Of a DNA stretch of 64,000 nucleotides, positions 25,234-36,379 are shown piece by piece. How positions within the stretch are numbered: the first letter of the stretch is position 1; the number at the start of each line of letters is the position of its first letter. The position numbers and the translations under genes were made by a program. Source of the DNA: Guillardia theta CCMP2712 (lineage: Eukaryota; Cryptophyceae; Pyrenomonadales; Geminigeraceae); NCBI RefSeq assembly GCF_000315625.1, contig NW_005434611.1, forward strand, positions 312,045 through 376,044, given 5' to 3'. The notes beneath the pieces are model-generated. The model was not told the origin of the DNA and did not search any database. It worked only from the letters and a program-made list of their open reading frames with translations.

Positions 25234-27000
25234 TCACCAGGGGTTGCGACCAAAGACGGACTCAAAGTTCTTCCTCCATCCGACATCATATCGTCTGTCG
25301 TCGGCTTCGATAGTCGTCTGCGAGCAATTAAGAGTGCAGAGAGCGGGCAGTAAGGTGGAGGAAAATGGTGGAGAAGGGAGGAGAGTGGATGGAAGAGAAG
25401 AGATAAGGGACTCCAGGAGGAGGGAGGAGGGAGGAGGGGCGAGAAAGAGATGGGAGGAGGGTGGAGGGAATCTCACCTGGTTGTAGTAGACAAAGCGAAG
25501 ATGGAAGAGGAAGAAGAGAGTAACGGCGAACGCGAGGGAGCAATCGACTGTAGGAGACTGAGAGGAACGCACAGGAGGGGAGAGGGAGAAGAGACGTACA
25601 TATAAAGGCCATGAATTTGAGGGGAGAGGGAAATCCATTGGAGTTGATGAGGAGGCCCTGGACCGAAAGAGGCCCGTGAATGAGCATGGCTGCAGGATAG
25701 TCAGAGGAAGCGCAGGGAATGGAAATTGGAGGGAGGGAGGAAAGGGAGGGGCAAGGAAGGAGAGCTGGATAGGTAAGGATAAGCTGAAGTCATCGACCTA
25801 GAACGAAGTCCAAGCAGCTCAAGACCACATAGAAGAGGAAGAGAATGAAAAACTGCAAAGAGATAATCAGCACCCCTCCTCCTCCTTCCTCTGCTTGCTA
25901 CTTTGCGGTTGTAAAATCCGACGCAGTTGACAACCCAAGGGCAAAAGTGATCCATGTTGAGGACGAGGCGCTGTCAGAGGATGAGCCTCGAGCAAGACGT
26001 AGGAGAGGAGAAAGGACGGGGAAGACTGAGGGAGGGGCCGAACGGGCCGGAAAATGAAAGGGCGGAAAGGAGGAGAGTGGCATTGAAGGAGAGGAGGTAC
26101 GAGAGAGCCGCACCCTTGTGATGGAGTCGAAGTGCGATCGAGGAGGTTTGTACATGTGACACTTGCGACAGATGCGATATCTTGACCTCTGTAGTGATGT
26201 CAACACAAGCCCAGCAAGACCGGAGCTGTACCAAGGGCGATCGGATGACAGCGTCATGCCATCGCTTCGGGACAGTTCCTGGATCGATGGCGACACATCT
26301 GACGACCCGTCAGCTCCTTCCTCTGCCTACCCAGCGCGCTCACTGGAAGTAGGAGACAAGCATGAGGAGTATGAGCAAGTGGAAGAGGGCGAGCTCGACT
26401 GTCAGGAAACGAGTGAGCGACAGTGCATGCCGTAAGAGAGAGGGTGTGCGATGGAGGAAAGGTTGAAGATAAGCTAGGGAAAGGGAAACAAGAGGAGGGG
26501 GGGGAGTGAAGGAGAAGGGTCATGAGCGAAAGGAGGAAGGATAAGAGGGAAGGGCGAAAGAAGTTGTGGGACGGGTGGGGAGAAGGGACAGACCAACAGA
26601 GGCGTCGGGAGTCTCGAAGACGTAAGCATAGTAGGTGAGACCCGTCAGACCCACGACGACGCCGATCATCGGAGACATGGACAATCTTTCATTGTTGGTC
26701 AGACAGCGAGAAGAATGTTGATTAAGTGAGGAAGAAGACGCGATGAGACAGGAGAGGTGGCAAGAACGACAAGAGGGGAATGGGGGAAGAAGTACAGTGA
26801 GGAGGTGGTGGAAGAGCAGGAGGAGGAGCAGGAGGAGGAGGAGCAGCAGCAGGAGGAGGAGGAGGCTCGCCTCACCTGTACACGCTGCATCCCGTGCAGT
26901 AGCTTGGAGGTTGGGGACAAGGATCCTGTGGTGTTGTTAGGAAGAAGATGCCTTCCTCGCTCCTCTAACCTCTGGGTCGCCTTTTTCAGGCAGCTGCTGG
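25234..27000 (-). CDS. DHHC-family palmitoyltransferase-like protein with degenerate zinc site (DHFC)
   Basis: Four-span DHHC protein on the minus strand. Exons in order: a segment DPCPQPPSYCTGC (about 26880-26925); span MSPMIGVVVGLTGLTYYAYV (about 26600-26690); span VELALFHLLILLMLVSYFQ; the DPG motif in AIDPGTVPKRWHDAVIR; the Cys-rich domain ICRKCHMYKPPRSHFDSITR joined in phase 0 to RLVLNMDHFCPWVVNCVGFY; span FFILFLFYVVLSCLDFVL; span LAFAVTLFFLFHLRFVYYNQ; and the TTxE exon TTIEADDRRYDVGWRKNFES ending VFGRNPW at 25234. Every landmark of the family is present, including the catalytic Cys. But relative to the family consensus the H and C of RSHHC, two further Cys and the second His of DHHC are replaced by F, D, T, L and F. 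Most zinc ligands are therefore lost. The 5' end is unresolved (26.9-27.1 kb). Confidence 0.8.
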
Positions 27001-27471
27001 TAAGATTAGCAGAGCAGCGATGAGGATCGAGAAGGAGAAAGAAGGAAAGGCACCGGGTCATTGCACCGCAGACGCAGAAGCTCTTCAGCAGGGAGGAGGG
27101 AGGATCTACATATCGCATCAGTGCGGCAGCATCATGCCATGCTCTGATGTACCTCTCTATAGGGACGTCGCCTTCCCATTCCCCGCTGAAATTCCTCCGC
27201 TCGCCATCTGAGGCCCAGGTGAGCCCAGACGACGCATGCTTACGATTCATCAACACAGAGCTCTCCTCCTCCTTTACCTCCCTCCTCCCCGGAGTTCTCT
27301 CTCCTCCTCCTTTACCTCCCTCCTCCCCGGAGTTCTCTCTCCTCCTTCTTCCTCCTAGCTCTTCCTTCTCCTCCCTCCTCCTCTCCTCCTTCCATCCGCA
27401 CCTGGTGCCCTCGCCATGGCTCCTTCCGAGGCCTCATACAGCCCCCCGGTGACGAAGGTAAATAACTACTG

Positions 27472-27545
27472 AGGCGCGGCGGCCCGATCCGAGTCACTGT
27501 CACGGTCCGATCGGAGAGTCACTGACGGTCACCGGGTGGCACTCA
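27472..27545. repeat. CpG-rich island with GTCAC words
   Basis: Short CpG-rich stretch with closely spaced GTCACTGTCACGG and GTCACTGACGGTCACCGG. Same flavour as the islands near 21.5, 36.8 and 42.8 kb. The preceding 27210-27470 is CTCC-rich low complexity with an imperfect 40-bp direct duplication and no gene I can support. Confidence 0.45.
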
Positions 27546-27644
27546 GGCCGCCAGCTCACTGAGACTACAGTAGACAGAAGTATGTAGGCTATCAGTGATA
27601 GGATTGTTGCTATGAAAGTTTGCTTGAGGGCACTTAGGAATACA

Positions 27645-28271
27645 ATGTCTCCCCTCCCAGGAGAGGACTGGGAAACGGTTGCCCAGGTTGAAGTCATCAA
27701 AGCATCTTTTGCCATTCATGAGCATATTTTTGCAATTTAGCCTCATCCCACGCTCCGAAATTTCCGCATCCTCCACTCTCCTCCAACAAAAAACTTATGC
27801 GACAGTGCCAACAATGTTGTTGCCTCCTACATGCACTTGAACGCCATGCTAGCGGAGGAGTCAGAGGAAGGAGGCGAAAGGCAACTGAAAGGAGACCTGA
27901 AGAGGGCTCGTGTATCCGATGGCAGCAATCTGACCGGATGTGCCGCTGAGAGGACGAGTAAGTATCACCACAGAACATCCTCCTCCTCCGTCTTTACCTC
28001 CCTCCGAACTGAGCATATGGCAGGGTCCCCGGGGCATTAGGGTTGAGCAGCCCGTTGTAGACTGACTCTGGCAGAGGACGAGGAGTCAGCAGCTGCTGCC
28101 GCATCACCATCTACAGACCTGCTTGCGTCTTCAACTGGTAGGGGGGCTCTCCGTCTCTTCCAACCCCGAAGGTCAAGTCGACGGGAGTTCCTCCTCCCAT
28201 GGCAAGGGCCTGCTCCACCTCAGCACGTGCGGGAAGGACGCGATTCAGGTGCTCACCTGGGTCTTGGCTGA
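27645..28271 (+). CDS. Small hypothetical protein, 151 aa
   Basis: Three exons with consistent phases: 27645-27686 (MSPLPGEDWETVAQ), 27741-27957 (starting PHPTLRNFRILHSPPTKNL, with NNVVASYMHLNAMLAEE) and 28075-28271 (starting with a Glu/Ala/Ser-rich stretch). Splice sites are strong: the acceptor TTTTTGCAATTTAG and the donor GTAAGTATC with a CTGAC branch before the third exon. I do not recognise a family. The third exon overlaps the 3' coding end of the convergent minus-strand gene, so its end may be wrong; an earlier donor at about 28139 is possible. Confidence 0.42.
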
Positions 28272-29068
28272 CGTACGTGCGCCGAGTTTCCCCTTGCTCG
28301 TCCCTCTCCTGCTGCTTGTCAAGATCCGGAAGCAGCAAAAACGTTGACCGAGAGACCTGGCAAGCTGCCTCTGCGATTGCACTCTGAGCTGTCGAAGAAT
28401 CGTTTGCTGCGCACGAAGCTCAATCTCGTCAAAGTTGTGAATCTGCACGTTGAGAATGTAAGATGCTCCCCACGTTCACCATCCAAGAGTAGTACCTGCT
28501 TGGTTTCAGCTCCATCTCCATATCTTGCTTGAGTTTGATTCTCCGCAGCCTCTTGCGCTACTTTGGCACCGAAGTAGATGGCAGGGGTGCACTTCAACCA
28601 ATGTCGTCCGCATGACTCCGAATCATGATTGCAGCAAACGTCCGTGTTCTGGCAATCCTTGTTCTCTACACATGACTGACCCATAAATCCATGCTTGATG
28701 ATCGGTTTGCCGCTGAAAGGATCCTTTCCGTCTAGGTAGACGCCATACCCACTGCCAACCCACGACGGACCCTGAGCCTCCTCCCTCTCAGGAGGAGGAT
28801 ACTGCAACACTTCTTTCCGCGACATGCCGGGCCAGTAGGTCGATTCCCGTTGGTCATAGAAAGGGCTCTGATGAGCGAAGTAAGCCAACGGGTGGTAGGG
28901 AGTTGCGGTCCATTCCGGGTCTTCCCTGACAAGAAACGAGGACAGAGACTGAGGAGCCATACGATCGACAAGATAGGTTGGGGAGGAAGCCCTGTAGACG
29001 ACTAAGACTACAACGAGCACTGAAAGCGATGCAGCAACGATGCTGGTCACATCTCTGTTGAACGCCAT
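28111..29068 (-). CDS. Type II membrane protein with Cys-rich luminal segment
   Basis: First exon 28496-29068 starts MAFNRDVTSIVAASLSVLVV, a short basic head and one signal-anchor span. A luminal or extracellular region follows with many aromatic and Pro residues (YHPLAYFAHQSPFYD, TYWPGMSRKEV) and then a Cys-rich patch GQSCVENKDCQNTDVCCN followed by HWLKC. The spacing CxxxxxCxxxxxCC recalls small disulfide modules such as WAP- or dickkopf-like folds, but the match is weak. Exon 28357-28442 is helical (IHNFDEIELRAQQTILRQLR). The last coding part (28111-28314) ends EPPYQLKTQAGL; it is either one exon or two separated by a 39-nt intron. An upstream in-frame Met at 29089 is possible. Function unknown. 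Confidence 0.55.
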
Positions 29069-30552
29069 CTCGCTGACTACACAACACACTCGAGTTCGTT
29101 GGGTCTGTCATCACAAATTTTCAGAGGTTCAGCATTTTACAGATTCGAATACCTTGCCAGGTTCCTGCTCACCACATCAATGCCTGTAAGAGAGCGCTGT
29201 CAGCGTCGAGACATCGCATGAGCCATCAAGAGGAAACAACAGCTGCCAGAATGGAATCGTTGACTTGGAAGTGTGATAAGCGAGATGAGGCCCATGTTGA
29301 GAGCTTTGGATTATGAAGAAATGAGAACAAACGGTGAGAAGGGCTGGCAGGAAGAGGGTATCTCCAGGAAATAAGCAAGTCCACCAGGGGAGTCAGGAGA
29401 ATGCAGAAAGCGGAAGCATAGACATGAGTGGAAAGGACAAGTCATCAAGTGGGAAAGAGAAAGTTTAGTTGAATTAACGAGGGATGGAGCAGGAAGAGGG
29501 AGAAGAAAAGGGAGGACGAAGGGGAGGTGAAGGTTTAGTTGGAGGTGGAGGTAGAGGTGGAGGTAGAGGTGGAGATGAAGGAAGTGGAGGAGGAGGAGGT
29601 GGTGGTGGTGGTAGAAGAGGAGCGCAGCATGTTAGTACAGACAGCATGAAGAGACACTCATTTCACGGATACCCTCGGATACTCCCGGATACTCCCGGAT
29701 ACCCTCGGATACTCCCGGATACCCTCGGCGGATATCCTTGGATACTCCTGGATACCCTCGGCGGATACTCCCGGATACTCACTTCGGATACGAGCACGAC
29801 TTGCTTCTATATTTGGAGTCATTTTGCGTCGATTGCTACGAGGGGGTTAAAAAAAGATCAAAGTACCCTACCCCCATGTTTGTTCTAACAATCAGCATGC
29901 CCCCTACCCCCTCTGTGCTATACCACTACTTTTCTTTAAAAAGTACCCCTCCCTAGACTAAGTCACTCCACCCCCCACCCCCTCCACCCCCCTGGTTCTC
30001 CTCCCAAATCGTTTCCAGCCCATATTTCTTCCCTCCAGGTCACTTCCAATGCAGTTTGGAGTCGCTTCGGCTCTCCCGTCCTTCCCTGCCTCCGCCTCCT
30101 TCACAACATCCCTCAGCCTGCTGCCTCTCCTCAGTCACGACGTCCTCCTCTAGACCGGAGTCCTCTAGGCTCCCATCGCTCCGGCTCTCATCGCCCCTCT
30201 TTCGCCATTTTATCTCCGTTACCTTGATAACCCCCCGCCCTCAATGTGATCGTGACGCGAAACTTCAAAACAAAAAGATTTCCTTGCATTGGGGAATGAA
30301 ACAGCGAGATAAGTGGGGTAGGGGGAGAGGGAGGGGGCAAGGTAAAGATAGTTGCATATTGACGTACTAGAAATGAGATGAAGGGCGTCTCATAGAGAGA
30401 GGAGAGAGACGAACAAGAGATCCTGATGTTGCCTTGCAGCTCCTCGGGACTGAGATGAGACGAAAGAAGATCAAGTTATGACAAGCAGAAGCTGAACGGA
30501 AGGTTTCAACTGATTCAACGAGAGTCTACTCGAGACGGACCAAAAATTAGTC
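29069..30552. other. Intergenic: minisatellite, GGAGGT and TACCC-rich low complexity
   Basis: 29500-29620 is a GGTGGAGGT-type purine repeat. 29669-29785 is a decamer minisatellite. 29850-30000 is rich in TACCCC words similar to those at 36.9-37.0 and 41.4-41.9 kb. 30000-30550 has no supported gene and is likely the 5' region of the kelch-RING gene. Confidence 0.6.
29669..29785. repeat. Decamer minisatellite
   Basis: Tandem GGATACTCCC/GGATACCCTC units, eleven or so with occasional GGC insertions. Not evidently coding. Confidence 0.85.
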
Positions 30553-32241
30553 ATGGGCTCCAACAACATCGTCAAAGTTGCTCTGGTCGTCATGTTAGTG
30601 CTTGCGACTCCAGGTGAGTGCGTTGTTGTGAGCATATATTGCATATCCCCTCACCTGATATCCCTCAACTCCTCTTTGCTCGTGTTGTCGCTCTTGAACA
30701 TGACAGTTTCTTGTTTCACTCTATACTGACAGGCTTCTCCACGGCCATTCCCGATGATCTTCATGGTCTCGCCGATCGCTGGGAGCAGTTCGCGAAGGGT
30801 TCGTCCACTGCGCTGCAGCGAACAAACTTCGGCGTGGTAGAGCATGACGGTCAAATTGCCATCTTTGGAGGCCAGAGACCGACGGGGAATGGTGCGATTT
30901 ACCTCAACGACCTCTGGACGTTGCAGAGTGGTGGAGAGTTCAGTAACGTTGAATGCTGCGGGTGGTTGCCGAGAATGAAATTCGCGTATGCCGTTCACAT
31001 AGTCAACGGAACAAGAACTCTCTTTGTCATCGGCGGCTACAGTTACAACGGAAACGTCCCCTTCTTCTACAGCGACGTCTGGGCGACGTCAGATTTTGCC
31101 AGGTTCTCCTTCGTCCAGTTGAGTCCTACAGGCTTCTTGCCTCCCTGCTCCGGCTGCGTCGCAGTATCCTTCAAGAGCTACCTCTTCCTCATCGGCGGTT
31201 GCTACAGCAGCGACAACAGCTGCGCCACCATGGTCACACAGATCTACTACTCCTCGGATGGTTCGGGCTGGCAGAAGGCAATTTCAGATTTGGACGCCAT
31301 CACGCTTTGGGAAAACTCGAAACCTGACAATGTCATGGCGGCTGTGAACGGAGAGGACCTGGTCCTCGTGCAGTACAACAGCAACGGCAACGAAGTGTGG
31401 AGCTTGTCGTGGGATGAAAGAACGAAGAGGTTGAACATCGGAGCAGGTTCCATAGGAACGATCTCTTCCAGCAATGGGGGTGCTAAATTCTCTGCCGTCT
31501 TTCTGTCCTTGTTCTCAAACCTCTGGCTCCTTACTGGCAACACCTTCTCATCCACCAGCTCCTCCTACATTGTTTACAGCTCCGACAGCGGAGGATCTTG
31601 GGCCACGGACAGCACCCAGGACCAGCAACAGCAGCAGCTGCTCATGAGGGAACGAGCAGCAGGCATCGTGTGGAACAAACGGCTGTGCGTGCTCGGGGGA
31701 AGAACCTATTCGAACAGCGTCCTCTCGAACATGTGGTGTTCAGTACCGCCCAAATTCCCTGCTCCTTCTCTCTCTATCGTAGATCCGCCCTCGCAAGACG
31801 GTTGGTTCTCAAGTCCAGTCAAGGCATCCATCCGGACCGGAACAATCCCATCGGAGTCTTGTGCTGAGGTGCCTCCTCCTTCTCTCCCCCGATCTATCTC
31901 CCTCTACTTTCTCGCACCCCTCCCTCTGCTCGCTTCCTCTCTCCCTCCTCCGCCTTGCTTGTGCTGCATCCCTTGGTGCCTCGACCTGAGATTTGATTCA
32001 GATACGATTTCAAGTCACCACAGCTCAAAGTCCTGCTCCTCCTACTCCTCAAAACATCCTCTACTCCTCCTCCTTCAACATCGACCTTGGGGGGCTTGAC
32101 AGCCAGGCCATGTACGTCTACATGCAGGTGAACTCGGAAGAAGCAGGAGAAAGGAGAAAGGGATGGAAGAGGAAGAGGACGAGGACGAGGACAACGACGG
32201 GGAGGGAGGGAGAAGGGAAGGGGAGGAGCAGGAGTGTGGAT

Positions 32242-32273
<32 letters not shown>

Positions 32274-35200
32274 TCTTCTAAATTGCCTTCAGGTCACCTT
32301 CCCCTGCTCCGAGGGCTTCACGGCCTCGGACGTCTCCTCGACTCCCATCAATGTGATGCAGAAGCTGAGTAGCCCCTCCTGCTCCCCGAAGGGCTCGATC
32401 TCGGTGAAGGGAAGTGCAACAGCGACAGCCGAGCTTCTCTGCCAGACCAACGCAGCTGAAGTGACTGTGAGCTACTCCTACTCTGGAGATGCGAACACAC
32501 TGCGGAACTCCAACTCCCCTGCCAGCCTTGTCCTCGTCGACGGAGCTTCCACTGTCAAGGTCTGCCGTCTGACATGCTTTACAAGCATCTGATGATTTGT
32601 TGCTTCTCTCTCCTACCCACACTCCTCCCTTCCTCACCCCATCCATCCCCTCTGCTTTCTGAACCTTCTCTCCACTACTATCTTCTCCTCCTGGGCTCCT
32701 CCCCCCCATTGACTCCTCCTCCTCCTGGACTCCTGCTGGCCTCCTTCCCAACCTCCTCCCCCCCCTCTCAGGTTTCCTGTAAGGCTCCTCACTGGGTGGA
32801 CAGCGACGAAGTCTCTTTCTCCTTCACCGTCACGAGGGAGGCAGGGGAGGCGCCGAAAGGATCAACTTCCTCCTCCTACACCACCACGAGAGCCTCTAGC
32901 CCCATCGAGTCCACTCCTTCCCCCTCCCCCTCCCTCCCCCCGCAGTCTCCCTCCGTCTCCTTCCACAGCTTCTGCTGCGACCAGACGTGCAGGTCTACCT
33001 GCTTGCTGCAGACAGCGCAAGACGTCGTCCTGCACCTTCAAGGTTCCAACCTCAACAGGGTCGAGGACGTCAGGGTCGGTGGGCGAGCGTGCGGGAGGGT
33101 AGGGGAGGCAGCAGCCATCAGTCTTGTTTGCATCTTCGCCCCTGGGCTGGGAGAGGAGCAGGTGACGGTGGGATGGACCGACAGCGGCGAGACCCGGACC
33201 CTGCAAGTCGCCCGCATCGTCTACCCTGCTCCTGTCGCTGCCCTCCTCGCCTTCTCCTCCGCCCCCCCCTGCACAGGCGCCACCGTCACCATCTCAGGCT
33301 CCAACTTCGGTTCGCTCCTAGCTGGCCACGTCTTCGAGGGCGTCGCCTCCACCTTCCTCGGTCATGAAGTTCGCGGGATGGTGGGAGCCAGCTGGGCTAG
33401 GCAGGTCATGTGGGTCGCCGACTCGTCTGTTCTCGTCATGGCACCACCTGGAGCAGGAGCCCAGCTGCGAGTCCAGCTGTTCTTAGGTGAGGATGCCGAG
33501 TTACAAGAAATAGGACGAGGGGCAAAGATAGAGAGGAGCAGAAGGGAGGCGAAGAGGAAAGGGGAGGAGCAGGAGGAGCAGGAGGAGCAGAAGGAGCAGG
33601 AGGAGCAGGAGGAGCAGGAGGAGCAGGAGGAGCAGGAGGAGCAGGAAGACTGAGTGTATGCAGATGGAGTGGGCGTGGTGCAGCAAGCTTCCAGCTCGCA
33701 TCAGTTCAGCTACTCTCCTCCTCGCATCTCGTCTGTCAGGCCCTCGATAGGAGGAGCAGAAGGCGCCATGCTGGTCACTTTGACGGGAGTCAACTTCGGT
33801 TGCACCGCCCCTGACCCTCCTGCTGTTCTCCTCGGCCCTCAGGCTTGCAAGGTTGCCTCCTCCCTTCCTGACCACCAGCACTTCTCTTGGCCCTCCTCAT
33901 CATCATGATCATCATAAGCAGCAGCAGCAGCAGCAACACCAACACCAACACAACCTCCTCCTAAACCACCACCACCACCACCACCACCAACATTCTCCTC
34001 CTCCTCCTCCTCCTCCTCCTCCTCCTCCTCCTCCTCCTCCTCCTCCTCCTCCTCCTCCTCCTCCTCCTCCTCCTCTTCTCCTCTCATCTCTGCTCTCCCT
34101 CATCGTCTCCTGCTTCCCTCACCTCCGATTCACCATATCCTATCCTTGAAGCACATTTCTCACCCTCCTTCGTCTTCTTGATCCTCTTCCCCTCTCCTTG
34201 TTTGACATGATGTCAGTCCGTCACTCGTATCAGCGACAATCAGATCATTTGCCTGTCGCCTCCCAGGAATCAAAGTATTCAATCAACAAGCGTGAATGTC
34301 GAGGTGAAGATTGTTTGACCTGCAATATTCTCATCTCATATTCTCCCTCCCTCCCTCTCTCCCTCCCTCCGTTCAGGTACAAGTAGCGGGTCAGTCAGCT
34401 GTCTCCCCGAGCTCCTACCTCTATGTAGCAGCTTCGCAACCTGTCACCATCTTCTTCTCATCCCTTACAGAGGTGAGCAAAGTTCGGACTTCTCCTCCTC
34501 CTTTACCTCCTCCGTTACCTCCTCCTTTACCTCCTCTCTTACCTCCTCCTCCTCCTTTACCTCCTCCTCCTCCTCCTTTACCTCCTCCTTTACCTCCTAC
34601 TCCTCCTCCTCCTCCTCCTCCTCCTTCACCTTCTCCTCCTCCTCCTCCTTTACCTCCTCCTTTAACTTCTCCTCCTCCTCCTCCTCCTCCTCCTTTACCT
34701 TCTCCTGCATCTGCTCCTCCTCCTCCTTTACCTCCTCCATCTCCTTTACCTCCTCCTTTACCTCCTTTACCTCTTTTACCTCCTCCTTGATTTGGTCCTC
34801 CTCATATTGCCAATCTACCTCCTCTCCTGGTCCTTTAACGCACAGACTCTAGGAGCAAGTCAAGAAGTTTATCCTGTTCCTATCGTCAAGGTTGAACGCA
34901 TTGTCTGTCGATCAAGTACGAGAGAGATGGAGCGAGCAAAAAGATTGATNNNNNNNNNNNNNNNNNNNNNNNNNNNNNNNNNNNNNNNNNNNNNNNNNNN
35001 NNNNNNNNNNNNNNNNNNNNNNNNNNNNNNNNNNNNNNNNNNNNNNNNNNNNNNNNNNNNNNNNNNNNNNNNNNNNNNNNNNNNNNNNNNNNNNNNNNNN
35101 NNNNNNNNNNNNNNNNNNNNNNNNNNNNNNNNNNNNNNNNNNNNNNNNNNNNNNNNNNNNNNNNNNNNNNNNNNNNNCCCTCCTCCTCCTCCTCCTCCTC

Positions 35201-36288
35201 CTCCTCCTCCTCCTCCTCCTCCTCCTCCTCCTCCTCCTCCTTCGCCTGCTCCTCTGATGTCCCGCAGGGAACGTTCAGTGACTCAGGGCTTCAAGTTACG
35301 GTGATTTTTCCTCCCTTTCCTCCTCTTCCTCCTCGCACTCTCCTCGTCTCATCAAATTTTCCTCGCTCTATCTCACCTTCGCCTCTTTCCCCTTACTTCC
35401 TTCACCTGCTCATCCCAGGAGCTCCTCCTTCCTTCCGGTGAGCGCATCGTCATCAATTCCTCGGCCAACACCCTGCCCTCGACCCCAGCAGGTACTCCAG
35501 CTCTCCCCTACCAGCAGGTGGGTGACGCACGTCCCACCAGGGGCTCCAGGAGGCAGTTCGAAGCTCCCGAGCTCGCAGATCGCCGTCATAGTCTGCGCTG
35601 TCATCGTCATCGTCTGCAGCTTCTGCTACCTCGCTCCCCGCCTTCGCAGCCGCCTCTTCCCCCCCCGCCAGTCTCACCCCAACTTCTCCCCCAACGTCGT
35701 CTTTGCCCAGTCTGAGCTCGCAGACGGACTGCCTTCCATCCGAGTCGTCAGCGCCGACTCGGTCAGCTGGATGTACAGCAGGGAGGAGGAGGTGGGAAGG
35801 TGCGAGCACTGCCAGCGCTCAGGCTTCCGCGTCTGCATCCACCGGACCATGAAGTCCATGTGGGAGGAAGTCGATGTTCAGCTTCCTCCTTCCGACGACA
35901 TTGACGAAGAACTCTGCGTCGTCTGCCTCGACCGCCCTCGGTACGCCTTCCTTCCCCCCCCCCCCCCCCCCTCCGTTCTCCTAGCTCCATTCCTCCTCGT
36001 CGTTGTCCTCTTCATTGTCCTCCTTGTTCTGCGAGGATCTTCCTCCTGCTCCTCCTCCTGCTCCTCCTGCCGCTGCATCTCACTCCTAGCAAGGAACGTC
36101 ATCATCGTGCACGGAAACGAGGAGAAGACCCTGCACAAGGTGAGAACTCAGTGCTGGCTGCCTGCTGGGTATGGTCGGAGCTGACTAGAGGAGCCCAGGT
36201 CACTTGCTCTCAGTGCACTCAGAGGATCCGGGAGGCCGGCGGGCCCTGCCCGATGTGCCGGCAGCCCATCTTCGACGTCCTCGAGTGA
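30553..36288 (+). CDS. Predicted receptor: kelch propeller, IPT domain, single TM, MDM2-type RING
   Basis: Signal peptide exon 30553-30613 (NIVKVALVVMLVLATPG). Exon 30733-31868 carries kelch-type blades: IAIFGGQRPTGNGAIYLNDL, LFVIGGYSYNGN with DVW, LFLIGGCYSSDN, LWLLTGNTFS and LCVLGGRTYSNSVLSNMW. Exons 32002-32127, 32293-32559 and 32772-33486 encode a Ser/Cys-rich beta region and IPT-like units (ATVTISGSNFGS). Exons 33688-33851, 34217-34303 and 34377-34472 make a typical IPT/TIG unit: ISSVRPSIGGAEG, VTLTGVNFG, RISDNQIICLSPP, then VQVAGQS. Exon 34846-34890 precedes a 228-N gap. After it come 35268-35300, 35419-35491 and 35541-35940, with one span IAVIVCAVIVIVCSFCYLAP. The C-terminus reads CVVCLDRPR-NVIIVHGNEEKTLH-KVTCSQC-CPMCRQPI across 35541-35940, 36094-36139 and 36199-36288, matching the C2H2C4 RING of MDM2. 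All readable joins keep frame. Predicted surface glycoprotein with a cytosolic E3 ligase; over 1,100 residues. Confidence 0.82.
34480..34790. repeat. CTCCTTTAC microsatellite in receptor intron
   Basis: About 300 bp of CTC and CTCCTTTAC repeats immediately after the donor at 34473. A long poly-Pro frame through it is a by-product of the repeat; the flanking splice sites place it in an intron. Confidence 0.85.
34950..35177. other. Assembly gap (228 N)
   Basis: 228 N followed by a CTC microsatellite. It falls inside the kelch-RING gene, between IPT exons and the membrane span, so one or more exons may be missing. Confidence 0.95.
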
Positions 36289-36337
36289 CCCCTCCTGTAC
36301 ACTACCAGCCCATGTATATAAACTTGATGCCCTCATC

Positions 36338-36366
36338 TTTACTCAAAGTTAAGTCAAAAATCAGTA
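36338..36366 (+). repeat. 29-bp dispersed repeat, copy 2
   Basis: Same 29-bp word as at 9250 with one mismatch. It begins 50 bp after the stop codon of the kelch-RING gene and is followed by ACGAGGCC and CpG-rich DNA. Confidence 0.75.
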
Positions 36367-36379
36367 CGAGGCCAATTAG

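Noticed and set aside
33912-34149. Pro- and Gly-rich ORFs in both strands
   Set aside because: CTC microsatellite between two IPT exons with good splice sites at 33851 and 34217.
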